64,000 bases of DNA from Toxorhynchites rutilus septentrionalis (GCF_029784135.1 NC_073744.1:14612929-14676928), one strand, 5' to 3'; numbered from the stretch's first letter, positions 45,660 through 57,941 are shown. Made by a program: numbers and translations. The notes: generated by a model not told the origin, from the sequence alone.

Positions 45660-46776
45660 AGTTGCAACACTACGTCAAGCTTTTGAAACCATCGATTGGT
45701 CTTTATTCTGTATTCTGTTTCTGACCCTAATGTAGCACTCGATTTTCTCAATCAACGGCTTATTGAACTGTATGATTCATTTGTACCTTTCAAAGTGCTT
45801 GAACCGAAAAAAAATCCTTGGTACAATAATGAGATTCAAATTACCATGATTGAACGAAATGTTATTTAGGGATTATGGATTTCTACTATAAATCCTTTCG
45901 CATTTATATGACTTCTGCTAATGAAAATGGATTCAAATTTTGTGACATAGTAGAACACGAAGTTGTATCTGCCATAAGCTCAATTAAATTCAATTCGATT
46001 GGTATGAATGGAATTGCTTTTCGTCTCGTTAAACTTATTTTACTGCTGGTTGCCTCGAAAATTAGCTCTGTTTTTAATTTATGCGTGAGATCTTCTAAGT
46101 CTCCACGAGCATTGAAAGTTGCGAAGGTATTACTGATAAAAGAGAAACATCATAATTTGTACAATTTGTGACCAATCAGAATTTTATGTGGATTATCGAA
46201 AGCTTTTGAAAAAAGTCTCAAAAATCAAATTCAAAGCTGCATACACTCGCACCAACTGTTCAATCTATTTCAGTCAGTCTTTCGACCCGGGCACAGTACA
46301 ACTATTGCTTCACTCAAAGTGCATTATTATTTCGGAAGATAATTAAAAAGGGTGTAGCACTTCGTTTGATGATAGACTTCTCAAAAGCATTTGATCGTTT
46401 ATCACACTGCAACTTGTTACGAAAATTGTCAGAACTGTTTCTTTTCTCTAGCTGTTCGTTTCGCCTTATTCAATCAGATTTGTCTAAACGATCTCAAGTT
46501 GTTTCAGTAGATAGAATTAATGCTCAACCAATCAACATAGTATCAGGTGTTCCACAGGGTTCCATCCTGTTTTCTTTATACATCAACGATTTACCTTCAA
46601 TACTGAAATTTTGCAAAATTCACATGTTCGCTGATGATGTACAAATATGTATTAGGGTTCCAATAAAAATTGTCATCTCTAATTTCAAAAAGTACACTCT
46701 ATTCCAAATATTAGCCCAATCGGACATAAGGGAAAGTGGCGCAAAGCGGTCAAAGTTTGAGTTTTTTGAAAATTGA
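45660..46776 (+). pseudogene. Degenerate Jockey/CR1-like reverse transcriptase fragment
   Basis: Motifs in order: a linker with PWYNNEIQ-like sequence (about 45815), SIKFNSIGMNGIAFRLVK (about 45990), MIDFSKAFDRLSHCNLL (RT motif A, about 46375), VSGVPQGSILFSLYINDLP (about 46540) and MFADDVQI (FADD, about 46625). In this group the RT copies the element's RNA at the target nick. Multiple stops and frameshifts, and an apparent loss of the GPLL part after GSIL, show decay. No RNase H is present. After about 46710 the sequence passes into repeat family E. It belongs with the endonuclease fragment at 43545-43740. Confidence 0.75.
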
Positions 46777-47235
46777 AATTAAAGGAAATCAGGGTTTTCG
46801 AAAAAAAATTTTTGATTCCAAATGTCTTAAAATTGCATGAACGTGGAAATCTAGTGTCATCCTGAAAAAAAATTTGTCAAAATCGACACTCTGGGACTTT
46901 TTTTCGAAATACGAAACGAAACGTATGGTTTAGGGTACCAATAGAAATAGTTATCTCGATTTCTCATTCGGAACATGCTGCGAAATGTTGATTTGCACGA
47001 TAATATACCCTATGCAAAATATGAGCTCATTCGAACTTCTATTATTAGTGTCACAGACGTAAAAAGTTGAGTTTTTTTAAAAAACAAAAGATCACCGAAA
47101 ACCGGGGTTTTCAAAACAAAATTGTTGGTGCCCAATGTCTTAACATTTTATTTTGCGCTTGGTCGTTTTTCCGACTATCAATTTGTGGTGAGTTAGTTTT
47201 ATATTTTTTGTGAAATTCACGAAAAAATCAAGTTT
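46715..47235. repeat. Inverted-repeat element (family E), copy 2
   Basis: 46790-46960 is the reverse complement of 13640-13745 joined to 13918-13975, i.e. copy 1 without the SINE. 47080-47180 (caccgaaaaccggggttttc ... gcgcttggtcgtttttccg) matches 13240-13380. Non-coding. Confidence 0.6.
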
Positions 47236-47239
47236 TACT

Positions 47240-49890
47240 TAGGGTGTCCGTCTTTACCATCCTTCCCCTATCAATTCAATTCGAATCATCCCAAATCTAT
47301 TCATTATTCGCCTCGTGATTAAAATTCATCCCCTCATCATCAGAGAGCTGGTTTTATGTTTTCTTTTTTCCCATCAGCAAACAAAACGCAAACTTCCATT
47401 CTTCTTCCAACTTTCGACAGCCACCGTCGTGTTCGTGTTCCGCAGTAAATTGTCCTTCTCAAAAGTTTGCCGAAACAAGTGCAACAGCACAGCAAAACAC
47501 CGAAAATTCGAAATGAATTTCTCCACCGATAAGTTTCAATTAGCGTTCGGCGAAGTCGTTTTTTTATCAACTCGGCGGAATTTGTTGCTGTTTTGTTTTT
47601 TTTTTCTTCTTCGGTTCATCTCCGCACTTGCAGCTTCCTCCATCAAATGCGTCTCGTCCTTAGCCAAGCGCGACGAAAGGAGAGAGCAGTCCAGCGAAAC
47701 TTATTGTTGCCCGGAACCGGTTCCGATGAAAAATGAAACGTTTTTACGGCCCCCCCTTCTAACCCGTGAAGGGGGGACCGTAAAAACGACACCGAAAGAG
47801 AAAAACTAAAAGTTGAAACTTTGCCTCAAATTATCGATTTATCACTACTTTGGCCGACATGTTGGTTGGAAGGTTTACGCTCCCCGTCTCGGGACCAACC
47901 ATAGCAGCAGCATAACATTGGGTAGACTTTGCAGGAGGATTCCCGGAATGAACGAAGAAACATTTTCTCAGTGACAACTTAATTAAAATACAATTCACTT
48001 CGGGCTGTTGTTATCGACAAGTTCTGGGATAACGCAACGGTTGGGGATGGGGTCGTGGCGGGGATTGAATTGGGGAATTGTACCCCAGGCGATGGCAACT
48101 ACACGTGTAAATGTATATTTGTTATTCTCGAAGGAACATCACAGGGGTCGGGAAGATAAATTAAACAATTTCCTTTCGAGAGCGAGCGCCTCTCAAGGAG
48201 CGTGAGAATTTTTTTGTTTGCTGTTTGCTGCCTTCTTCATCCGCTACAGGTAAGCATCACATTCCTGCTTATCTGTTAGCAACCTGTGGGAGAGATTCGT
48301 GTTGTTTAGGAATGTAATTTAGTAGATAATTGATGTCGTTAGTATTGTGGAGTGGCATCGATTTGTTTTTGTTTGTGCGGAGTTCTCTCGCTTTATTGAC
48401 TCCAATTTGAAACTCTCCTAATGGGGATATATGGGGAAGTAACTCTCAGATGAGTGTCATTAATTTCCAATGCCTAATTTTTCCTTTGTCTCCACACCCC
48501 CGCCCCCCCCAGCCCACTCGATCCGACACCTCCTCGAGCTGTGACCTCGAGGACCTGCAAATTGGGTCACAAGTGATCTCTTCCATGCCATCACTTCATT
48601 CTACCCAAACACTGAGTCACGTGACTCCAGCCAGGGTGTCATGTAACAGGGCTTCCAACAAGTTGTAATTACAAAGTTGGTTTATTTTCACCCAACGAAC
48701 TGAAATTTCACGTCTATTTGGGCAAATTATCCTCCCTCTCGCAGGCGTCCTTTTGCTGCTGCTGATGGCCCCGGCATCCATCCAATCAACAGGACTTGTA
48801 ATTGTGGGACAGTTTTTTTTTTGTGAGTGCTTCGCACTGCCTCGTCTCATTCACGGCGGGTGGTCGAAATCTCATCAACTGCCGTGTGACTACACCACGA
48901 AGACTGTGTGCGAAAATGAAGAAGATTGTGATGATGGTGATGATGTTTTGTTTACTCGCGAAGAGAATTTCCGTTTTTTTTTTGGTTTCGACACTCGAGA
49001 ACCAGCTTCCTGCCAAGCGTTCGAAAGTTGTTCCGAGTGGTTTGGTGTGCTCGATTCGGTTGCGTGATGAGCTTCAAATAACAAATTAAAATTGGCCCCC
49101 GCTGCTGTTGCGAGTTCTTCTTCGACAAATTTGCTTGATTCGAAGCCGAGCTCAGTCAAACAACACTTCGTCTTCTCAGGAAGCTGGGAAATAGTGCGGC
49201 TGGCGGTGGCCACATGGTGAGGCGGGAAAAAATGAAACAGCACACGCTCATGAAAAAGAAGAAAACAAAAAAAAGTACAAAAATTTTCTGGAAAAGATCT
49301 GGTAAACTTTTCCACCAAGTTGTAATTAAAACTTAACAAGCACGACGAGTTTTTATTAATCTCATAAAGCATCCCCCGAGAAGTTGCACGTTTGTTGTAT
49401 TATTATACATCGTCATAATTCTCGCCACGAACGCTGCCGAACTTTTCGACTCATCTCGCCCGGATGAGAATTCGAGACGAGGGTTCCGGCCTTTGGCTGG
49501 TGTCCGATCCGTGACCATGGAGCCGGGGATGAGATGGCGGGGCCAGCAGCAGAATGGTAACAGACTATAATTTGCCACTTGGCAGCTTCTCCAACGGAAG
49601 GGGAGATTCTTGTCTTTGAAACATTCTCTGATTGAAGTTTTATCAACGTCTGTCACTACGGCAAGTTCTAGGTCAGTTTCTCGGATTGAGACTTAAAAAT
49701 ATGCAACGAGGATTTTTTTTTTTACTTCAAGAGCGAGTCCATTTGAGTTTGAAGGTCGATTATTATTCAAATTTTGCAGACACATTCTTTATGACTAAAA
49801 AGAACAATTTGTATCATCGATTTTCCATTTTGACTCTACCCTTTGAGAAGGGCCTCAACAACTATTGCTTTCAAACTGCTTGAACATATT
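47240..49890. other. Low-repeat block with a strong hairpin; possible host gene region
   Basis: GC-richer, not matched elsewhere in the window. Frames at 47315-47809 and 48890-49372 (minus) lack domains. A candidate exon, 48745-48822, has an acceptor (cctccctctcgcag), a phase 1 frame GVLLLLLMAPASIQSTG and a GTGAGT donor at 48823, but its 3' part is a T10 run, which weakens the call. The hairpin at 47739-47788 is listed separately. Confidence 0.35.
47739..47788. other. 21 bp-arm GC-rich hairpin
   Basis: Left arm 47739-47759 (cgtttttacggccccccctt-c) and right arm 47768-47788 pair over 21 positions with one mismatch, around the 8-base loop taacccgt. It is isolated: no surrounding inverted repeat or matching copy was found in the window. 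Options include a remnant of a tiny foldback element, a structured RNA, or a terminator-like fold; none is shown. Confidence 0.7.
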
Positions 49891-50224
49891 TAAAAAAAAT
49901 ATATATAACTGAGAAACGGTTGGTCCGATTGATTTGATGTTTTCCTGAATGTTTTAGGTTCTTATTCGGGCTATATGAAAAAATTATACACCACTAAAAA
50001 AATGTTTTATTTTTATTTTATTTCAAAAATAACTCTTCAAACTCAATTTTCTCACAAAAGGTGTTTTTGATTTTTTTTTGTTTGACGTAGGACTATGTCT
50101 TTCAGCAAGGATGCCAAATCAGAAAACAGGTCACGTTTTTAAACGGTTTTATTTAGCTTGCCCTGTAATCTGTTTGTATGTTTGTATGCTTGTATGTTTG
50201 TAACATGTTTGTCTGTAGCGCTGA
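49891..50224. repeat. AT-rich leader to the satellite, with hairpin-end family sequence
   Basis: tttgacgtaggactatgtct at about 50090 followed by atgccaaatcagaaaacagg repeats the left end of the family seen at 18735. A short reiterated tttgtatg run (about 50168-50205) leads into the satellite array. Confidence 0.6.
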
Positions 50225-50654
50225 CCCATATTAACAGAAATTTGACCACATATTTTCTCAAAACCCCATCAATATGGGTATCAAATGAAAGGGCTTGACT
50301 AATAGAATACGGTTATTTGAAAAAAATGCAAATCCAAGATGGCTGCCACTACAAATTGCGGACTACATATTATGTCAAAACCCCGTTAATATGGGTATCA
50401 ATTTAAAGGGCTTGACTAGTAGAACACCGTTATTCATGAAAAATGCAAACCCAAGATGGCTACCACTACAAAATAGCGGACTACATATTTTCTTTATTAT
50501 GGGTATCAAATGAAATGGATTGACTAGTAGAACACGGTTATTTATGAAAAATGCAAATGAATAAAAATCCTATCAAATGGTGGACTACATATTATGTCAA
50601 AACCCCATTAATATGGCTATCAAATGAAAGGACTTGACTAGTAGAACACAGTTA
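50225..50654 (+). repeat. Satellite array, left part (about 110-120 bp units)
   Basis: About four units sharing gactacatattatgtcaaaa, aatatgggtatcaaatgaaa, gggcttgactagtagaacac and ttatttatgaaaaatgcaaa, spaced roughly 105-120 bp. The array resumes at 58149, so the DNA between is inserted. Confidence 0.85.
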
Positions 50655-50941
50655 CAGTCAACTCTCCCTAACTCGATGTTCTGTATCTCGATATTTTCCC
50701 TAACTCGATGGATTTCATGGCACCTTCGATTTTACAAGCATTCTTCTCTCCATAACACGATACCTCCCTAACTCGATGCCTCTCTTACTCGATGTGTTTT
50801 GATTCATTTTTCCATGGATTTTCGCCTCCCTAACTCGATAAATTTTCGCGTACATGTTTTTGTGCGTTACTACCTCAGATTTCAATTGTCCTTGAAAGTG
50901 AAGACGGAGTGTTCGTGTCATCAAACAATTTCTTTTCAAGT

Positions 50942-51650
50942 ATGGAAAACCACGAGAAACCTTTCAAGCGAACAATCAAAACGCTAACCATTGCGCAAGG
51001 TTTGAGCATCATCGAGCAGGTCGAAAAATATGGACGGAAGGGGTCTGAAGCTGCAAATAATTTCAGTATTGCACAAAGTGCGGTATCAACACTACTCAAA
51101 CTAAAGTGAAAATGGAATCGGAATGGAAAATTGTATCTAGACCAAAAGCATATAAGGTTGGCCAGAATCGAGAAGCTGGAGCGGTCAATGAATTTTTGTC
51201 TTGTCAAGCAAGACAAAATAATTTACCCCTCTTCTATTCTTCGGGATATGGCTTGAGAATTTGTCCAGAAACTGGAAATTCCTAACTTCAAAGCACAACC
51301 AACATGGACGGGAGTGATATTCCGCTGGCATAATTAATGCGTCGTGAGCTTGCTGATGTCGACGGTACAATACCGTTCGATTGCTCAATGTCTTTTAATA
51401 ATTAGTGCAAAAAGGACCAAAACGTGATTTGCTGTGATCTGATGCCAGATACTGATATACTGGAAAGTGTTGAAAAACCTGAGAAAAACGCTGAAGATAG
51501 TAGTTCTATTGAGATGTTAATTCGAACGTTTAATCAAACCTGAAGAATATGTCCGGAATATTGAAATCAACTGAAAATGTTCCTGTGAAACTATTCGAAC
51601 ATTTCTTTGTGATTGAACAGTTCCTGCGTGATCGTTACAATTCAGTTTGA
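50942..51650 (+). pseudogene. Pogo-type transposase with CENPB-like DNA-binding region, degenerate
   Basis: ATG 50942 opens MENHEKPFKRTIKTLTIAQG and continues through IIEQVEKYGRKGSEAANNFS then IAQSAVSTLLK. This is the N-terminal HTH of pogo/CENPB proteins, which binds the inverted ends. A TGA at 51107-51109 ends the frame. Beyond it, the second DNA-binding domain is still legible (about 51160-51330: ILRDMA, stop, EFVQKLEIPNFKAQPTW). The DDE catalytic core was not recognised and appears largely deleted. An acidic segment near 51460-51640 may be the C-terminal tail. Confidence 0.75.
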
Positions 51651-51693
51651 GTAACATACTTAATCAATATTTTCTTTGTTAACCTAGTGCCTC

Positions 51694-51840
51694 GTGCAAG
51701 TCGGACTCGATTATATACAAAATCGATTATATATGATTCGATTATGTAAAATTTAGGACTCGATTGTATACAGTTTGAAAAAAAAGTTTTTTTTATAATT
51801 CAAATATGAATAATTTCCAATTATTCATATTATTCGTTCG
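51694..51840. mobile_element. Second pogo-like remnant (CAAGTCGGACTCGATTATA), left part
   Basis: caagtcggactcgattatat and the following 130 bp match, in reverse complement, 20130-20266. The family sequence resumes at 57942 (aacctttcagcattaagg and gtacagtggattaaaaatcg, cf. 20070-20130). Copy 2 of the I-clade element therefore lies inside this remnant. Its right inverted end was not found. Confidence 0.55.
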
Positions 51841-52388
51841 ATAACTCGATAAATTTCGATTCGATTAATCGATAAATCGAATATTCGTTCGATAACTCGC
51901 AAGTAGATCGGATAGGTTTTCGAAACGATCCAACAAAGGTGTTTTTTGCCACATTGAATCAGACTGTGTTTTTTTTTCATCGGTTGCGCTTGCGAGTAGA
52001 GCGAAGCTCAAAGTGGTGCGCGACCGAGACGCAGAGGATACAATTCAGACAGATTTATCACACACGCCACAAAGGCAGCGGCAAGTATAAGTTTATTTTT
52101 CTTTTGTCCTCCTATCATTCCTTCTACCATCTGTGCTCGATTTACACCATTGTTCATCTGTGTGTTTACCAAATCGGCAAACGTTGGCATTAGGGGTGTC
52201 TATTTTTTCTTGGTTACATTACCGTTGAAATTTTATTGGAACTTTTTTTCATTTTAGAATTTTATATAAATAAAATAAATTAATATAAATAGTATCCGCA
52301 GCATAACCTTATAATATTTTTTTTTACTTATTCATTTTGATAATTATTATATTCTGTTCATATCGAACAGTTGGCCGATTTTTCTAAT

Positions 52389-53742
52389 ATGGCTGAGGGC
52401 GGAAAGGACCCCCCGTTGAATATTTCTGATACCGAACCTCCTCCTGAAGAGCAGGAGGATGAAGCAGAAATTGAGGTAGAAAATTCTGTTTACGAAGTTG
52501 ATAGTTCCGAAGATGAGGAAATCGACGAGAAACAGGATTTTCGTCCTAAAGAATACCCTGAAGGCTCCAAAGGCACATTCATTGTGTACTTTAGACGAAA
52601 ATCCAAACCTCTCAATGTCATTCGCATCTCGAAGGAACTAACTCAACATTTTTCTGACGTTACCGAAATTACACGGATGGGGCCAGACAAACTACGAGTT
52701 GTCGTCTCAAGCAGGACCCAAGCGAACAAAATAACGCGCTGCGACCTCTTTGCGATTGAGTATCGTGTATACGTACCCTGTTGCAACGTCGAAATAGACG
52801 GCGTAATAACCGAAAAGGGTTTGACCCGAAAAGAGATAATCGATGGTGTCGGTCGCTTCAAGAACTCCACACTAAAAACTGTGAAGATTCTTGCATGCGA
52901 TCGACTGAAATCTGTGTCACATAAAAATGATAAAAGAATTCTCAATCGGACAAACTCTTTTCGTGTGACTTTTGAGGGTTCCGCCCTTCCAAATTACGTT
53001 GCAATAGGGGCACTTCGTTTACCTGTTCGATTGTTTGTACCCCGGGTAATGAAATGCAACAAATGTATGCAACTCGGTCACACGGCCGCCTATTGTTGCA
53101 ATAAAAAACGTTGCGCAGATTGTGGAGAGAGCCATGATGAGAATCCTTGCGCGAAAGAGCACAAGTGTCTTCATTGCGGCGGGACTCCTCATGATCTTAT
53201 TCAATGCCCGGTGTACAAACAACGAGGGGAAAAACTCAAGCGTTCCTTAAAGGAACGTTCCAAGCGGACTTTTGCAGAAATGCTTAAGAGTTCCGTGCCA
53301 ACGACACAGGACAATCCCTACTCCATTCTGCAGAATGACGAGCCTGTTGCTGACGCTCCCAATGCCGGATGTTCCGGTACATCGCAGGGTGCCATCAGGA
53401 AAAGAAAAATTACTTCTTTTCCATCACTCCCCAGAAAGAATACCGAAACTTCCCAAGTTGGAATGAAGCCTCGAACTGAACGTGCTGAGAATAGGCCGAA
53501 GCAAGTACCTCCCGGTTTACGTGGTCATGCTACCAACCAGGGGTCCTCAGCACTTCCCGGAACAACAACGAACACGTCTACCTGGCCTGCTTGCGCTTTC
53601 AGACCTTGTGGATAACATTTTAAATGCTTTAAATATAAATGATCCTCTTAAAAGCATAGTATTATGTTTGCTTCCGGTTGTGAGAACATTTTTGAAAGAA
53701 AAATGTGGCTTTTTAGCAGCGTTCATTTCCCTCGATGCCTAA
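52389..53742 (+). pseudogene. I-clade ORF1 (gag-like, three CCHC knuckles), one frameshift
   Basis: ATG 52389 opens MAEGGKDPPLNIS with an acidic N-terminus. The central region resembles the gag-like fold of I-type ORF1, followed by three zinc knuckles at about codons 220-280: CNKCMQLGHTAAYC, CADCGESHDENPC and CLHCGGTPHDLIQC. The protein would package the element's RNA. The frame closes at 53613-53615. The natural C-terminus (LSDLVDNILNALNINDPLKS ... ISLDA) continues in the other frame to TAA 53740-53742, implying a single frameshift between about 53540 and 53600. The inferred stop overlaps the ORF2 start in ATGCCTAA. Confidence 0.85.
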
Positions 53743-56700
53743 TTCAGCGCAAGAGGTCAAGGATTTGACCACTGTCATACAGTGGAATTGCAGAAGCATC
53801 ATCCCTAAACTAGACCAATTTAAATTTTTAGTTCACAGTTCTAACTGTGATGTATTTTCTCTCTGTGAAACATGGCTTTGTTCAGCCGACGAGCTGAATT
53901 TTCACGATTTCAACATTATTCGCCTAGATCGTAACGACTCGTTTGGTGGCGTACTATTGGGGATCAAAAAACGTCACTCCTTCTATAGAGTCACTATCCC
54001 ATCGATTACAGGCATTGAAGTTATCGCTTGCCAGATACAAATCAATGGCAAAGAACTCTGCATTGCTTCGATATATATTCCTCCCAGGACTACGGTAGGC
54101 CGCCATCAGTTCTTTGATATTATCGAGGCATTGCCGGAGCCGCGGTTAATCTTAGGTGACTTCAACTCCCATGGAACAGCATGGGGGTCACTCTACGATG
54201 ACAACCGTGCCACGTTGATTTATGATCTGTGCGACAACTTCAACATGACAGTTTTAAATACTGGGGAAGCAACTAGGATAGCCAACCCTCCTGCACCGGC
54301 AAGCATGCTAGACATATCTCTCTGCTCTTCTTCATTATCCCTGGATTGCACATGGAAGGTAATCCAAGATCCCCACGGTAGTGATCACCTACCAATAATT
54401 TTATCGATCGCCAATGAATCAATATCTAGTGAGTCAGTCGATATTGCGTATGACCTCACGAAGAATATTGACTGGAGAAAATTTGCAGAATTAATATCTG
54501 AAGCAATCATTTCGATGCATGAACTTCCTCCCCTTGAAGAGAATAATTTTATATCAAGTTTGATTTACGATAGCGCACTTCAAGCTCAAAAGAAACGTGT
54601 ACCGGCTACCACTTTCCGACGTCGTCCTCCATCACTTTGGTGGGACAAGGAATGTTCAAAGGTCTACCTTGAAAAATCATCCGCTTTCAAAAAATTCAGG
54701 AAAACTGGATTAGTGGAATGGTTTCGAAAGTACCAAGCTCTAGAACCCAACTAAAAGGTCTGATTAAAGAAAAAAAGCGTGGATATTGGCGGAAGTTCGT
54801 CAATGGTTTGTCAAGGGAGACCGCTATGAGTACTCTTTGGAATACGGCTAGGAGAATGCGTGGCTGGAACCATACCAATGAAAGTGAGGAATACTCTGAC
54901 CGTTGGATTTTCAAATTTGCAAGGAAGGTTTGTCCCGATTCTGTTCCTGCACAAAGCGTCGTACGCGATATTCCGCTCCAATGCGATTATGAGAATTTTT
55001 CGATGGTAGAATTCTCAATTGCCCTCCTCTCATGTAACAATTCAGCTCCGGGGTCGGACAAGATTAAATTCAACTTGTTGAAGAATCTTCCCGACTTGGC
55101 AAAACAGCGTTTGCTGAACTTGTTCAACAAGTTTCTGGAGCTGAATATTGTCCCGCATGACTGGAGACAAGTGAGAGTGATAGCCATACGGAAACCCAAC
55201 AAGCCGGCTTGCGATCACAACTCGTATAGGCCGATTGCAATGTTATCCTGTATTCGTAAATTGTTAGAGAAAATGATTCTACTTCGTTTGGACAAGTGGG
55301 TCGAAACAAACAATTTGCTGTCAAATACGCAGTTTGGCTTCCGCCGAGGTAGAGGGACAAATGATTGTCTCACGCTGCTATCTTCTGAATTCCAAATCGC
55401 ATTTGCTCGCAAAGAACAAATGGCTTCCGTTTTTCTCGATATCAAAGGGGCATTTGATTCAGTTTCCATGGAAATTCTCTCAGAGAAGCTTCATAATCGT
55501 GGACTTTCACCAATTCTGAATAATTTCCTGTACAATTTACAGAAAAGCACATGAATTTCTCTCATGGCAACTCAAAATCTTCTCGTTACAGTTTTATAGG
55601 CCTACCGTAAGGCTCCTGCCTAAGCCCCCTCTTGTACAGTTTTTACGTCAATGATATGGATGATTGTCTAACTAGAGACTGCACGCTGAGACAACTTGCA
55701 GACGATGGAGTTATTTCCATCACGGGTACTAATCCCGTCGCTCTGCAAAAGTCGTTGCAAGATACCCTGAACAATCTGTTCACGTGGGCCCTCAAGCTGG
55801 GTATCGAATTCTCTACGGAGAAAACTGAAATGGTCGTTTTTTCTAGGAAGCACGAACCCGCCCAATTCCAGCTTTACCTATCCGGCGAAACGATCCAACA
55901 CTCTATGTTTTTCAAATACCTGGGTGTATATTTTGATTCTAAGTGTACCTGGGGGAGACACATTGCGTATTTGAAACAGAAATGCCAGCAAAGAATCAAT
56001 TTTCTCCAAACAATTACCGGAACATGGTGGGGTGCCCATCCAGGAGACCTCATTCAGTTGTACAAAACAACGATATTGTCAGTGTTAGAATATGGCAGTT
56101 TTTGCTTCCGATCAGCTGCCAGGATTCATATTCTCAAGCTGGAGAGGATACAATATCGTTGCTTGCGTATAGCCATGGGGTGTTTGCATTCGACACATAC
56201 GATGAGTCTCGAAGTTTTGGCAGGAGTACCCCCGCTTACTCTTCGGTTCACAGAATTATCCTACAGATTTCTCATCCGTTGCAAGATCATGAATCCATTG
56301 GTGATTGATAACTTCGAAAATCTACTCCAACTGACTCCTCAGTCAAGTTTTATGTCTTTATACCATGAGTACCTTACCCACGACGTGCACCCTTCACCAG
56401 GCATCTCCAACCAAGTTTGCTTCCTATACTTTTGCAATTCCTCTGTCATTTTTGATCTGTCCATGCGACAAAAAATCCATGGAATACCAGATCACCTACG
56501 CTCCAATGTTATTCCGTCGATATTTTCGGAAAAATATGGGAAAGTTGGATCTGATAAAATGTTCTTTACTGACGGTTCATACATAAACGGGTCCACTGGC
56601 TTCGGCATCTTCAATGAAAATTCCAGTGCCTCATTCAAACTCAAAGATCCTTGTTCCGTGTATGTCGCAGAAATGGGTGCGATATACTATGCTCTACGGG

Positions 56701-57410
56701 TCATTGAAACACTGCTCACCGACCATTATTTTATTTTTTCAGACAGTCTCAGCTCAATAGAGGCAATCCGCTCAATGAAAGTTGATAAACGCTCATCTTA
56801 TTTCCTAACAAGAATAAGACATCTATTGAGTGTTTTGGTCGAAAAATTATTCAAGATTACCTTAGCATGGGTTCCCTCTCATTGCTCGATTCCGGGGAAT
56901 GAGAAAGCGGACTCGCTAGCTAAGGTTGGCGCTTCAGAAGGCACACTTTTTGAAAGGCAAATTGCCTATAATGATTTTTTTCACATTCCTCGTCAGGACA
57001 CACTCGTTAGTTGGCAGCGCATGTGGAGTGAAGATGAGTTCGGTCGTTGGTTACACACGATTATCCCTAAGGTCTCGACGAGTGCATGGTTCAAGGGATT
57101 GAATGTAGGTCGTGATTTCATTCGCGTGATATCTCGGCTTATGTCCAATCACTACAACCTAAACGCGCATCTTTATCGCATTGGGCTCGCAGCAAGCAAT
57201 CTATGTGATTGTGGCGATGGCTACCACGACATCGAGCATGTTGTCTGGTCGTGTATCCGGTTCCATGCTGCTCGCTCTCAGCTCTCAAGAGTACTGAGAG
57301 CACAAGGCAGACAATCGGAGATCCCCGTCCGGGATATCTTAGATAGCCGGGATCCTGATCTTCTGCTTCATCTATACCTGTTCCTCAGAAACGCCGAAGT
57401 CAACGTTTAA
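53735..57410 (+). pseudogene. I-clade ORF2 (endonuclease, RT, RNase H), copy 2, broken
   Basis: ATG 53735 opens MPNSAQEVKDLTTVIQWNCR. Endonuclease motifs: WNCRSI, CETWL, GDFNSHG, SDHLPI. RT motifs: RPIAMLSCIRKLLEKMIL, FLDIKGAFDSVSME, QLADDG. RNase H: FTDGSYINGS, AEMGAIYYAL, SDSLSS, GNEKADS; then the CDCGDGYHDIEHVVWSC cluster and stop at 57408-57410. Breaks: a 1-base loss near 54752, a 4-base loss near 55541 and the TAA at 55608-55610 (P-stop-GSC). Without these it would be about 1,225 codons, typical of the clade. The clade is inferred from RNase H and the zinc layout, not from a tree. Confidence 0.93.
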
Positions 57411-57941
57411 TGATGTTTCCTTCGTTGTGTCCCCGTTTCATATCCCTCCTATCCGATCGATAAACTTTTACTTAGTCGCGGCAATACATACACACACTCT
57501 TTACAGACACACGGGCCAAAGGTTGTGCAGTCCACTGATCATTCAACAAGAGCCAAAGGTTGTACCGCTCATGACAACTCTACACGAACTGATGATTGCG
57601 CCGGCTAGTGACCATTCTATCCTGGATTCCTCGAGTCGAGAAAGACGCACCACGCTAGATATGGGGTACAGACTAGGGAGCGTTGCTGATTAATGGTCAG
57701 CTGCATCCCAATAGGAAGTAGCCCGTGTCGGGCACACGTATAGAGCATCGAAGACTGCAACATACCAATTATGAGAACACTTGTAATACTAACCTCGAGT
57801 CAACCGCGAGTAATCGGTTATATATTACTAACATAGTTGTAAGACAAAAATTGTCAAAATATTGGACTCCCGGCCCCGTCAGGCTAACGCCACATGTGCC
57901 TTAATAAAAAATATATTTTGGAAAAAAAAAAGAAAAAAAAA
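57411..57941 (+). repeat. I-clade copy 2, 3' UTR and A-rich tail
   Basis: Contains the intact site gctagatatggggtacag (about 57652-57669) that is split by the mariner in copy 1. Ends ttaataaaaaatatattttgg then an A-rich run with one G. Confidence 0.85.

Larger units (their letters stand above)
51970..57941 (+). mobile_element. I-clade non-LTR retrotransposon copy 2, near full length
   Basis: Holds a 5' leader (about 51970-52388), ORF1, ORF2, a 3' UTR and an A-rich tail (57922-57940). The 5' border is estimated from where the pogo-like remnant stops matching; no clear target-site duplication was found. It is near identical to copy 1 wherever both exist. About 6 kb is a normal full length for I-type elements. 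The frames are broken, but fewer breaks are seen than in copy 1. Confidence 0.85.

Noticed and set aside
48745..49067. Frame MLLLMAPASIQSTG... as a complete small secreted protein
   Set aside because: Runs through a T10 tract with no homologue recognised; kept only as a weak exon candidate.
54718..55554. Considered as a separate gene starting at MVSKVPSSRTQLKG
   Set aside because: It is the same ORF2 after a one-base loss near 54752, matching copy 1 without a break.
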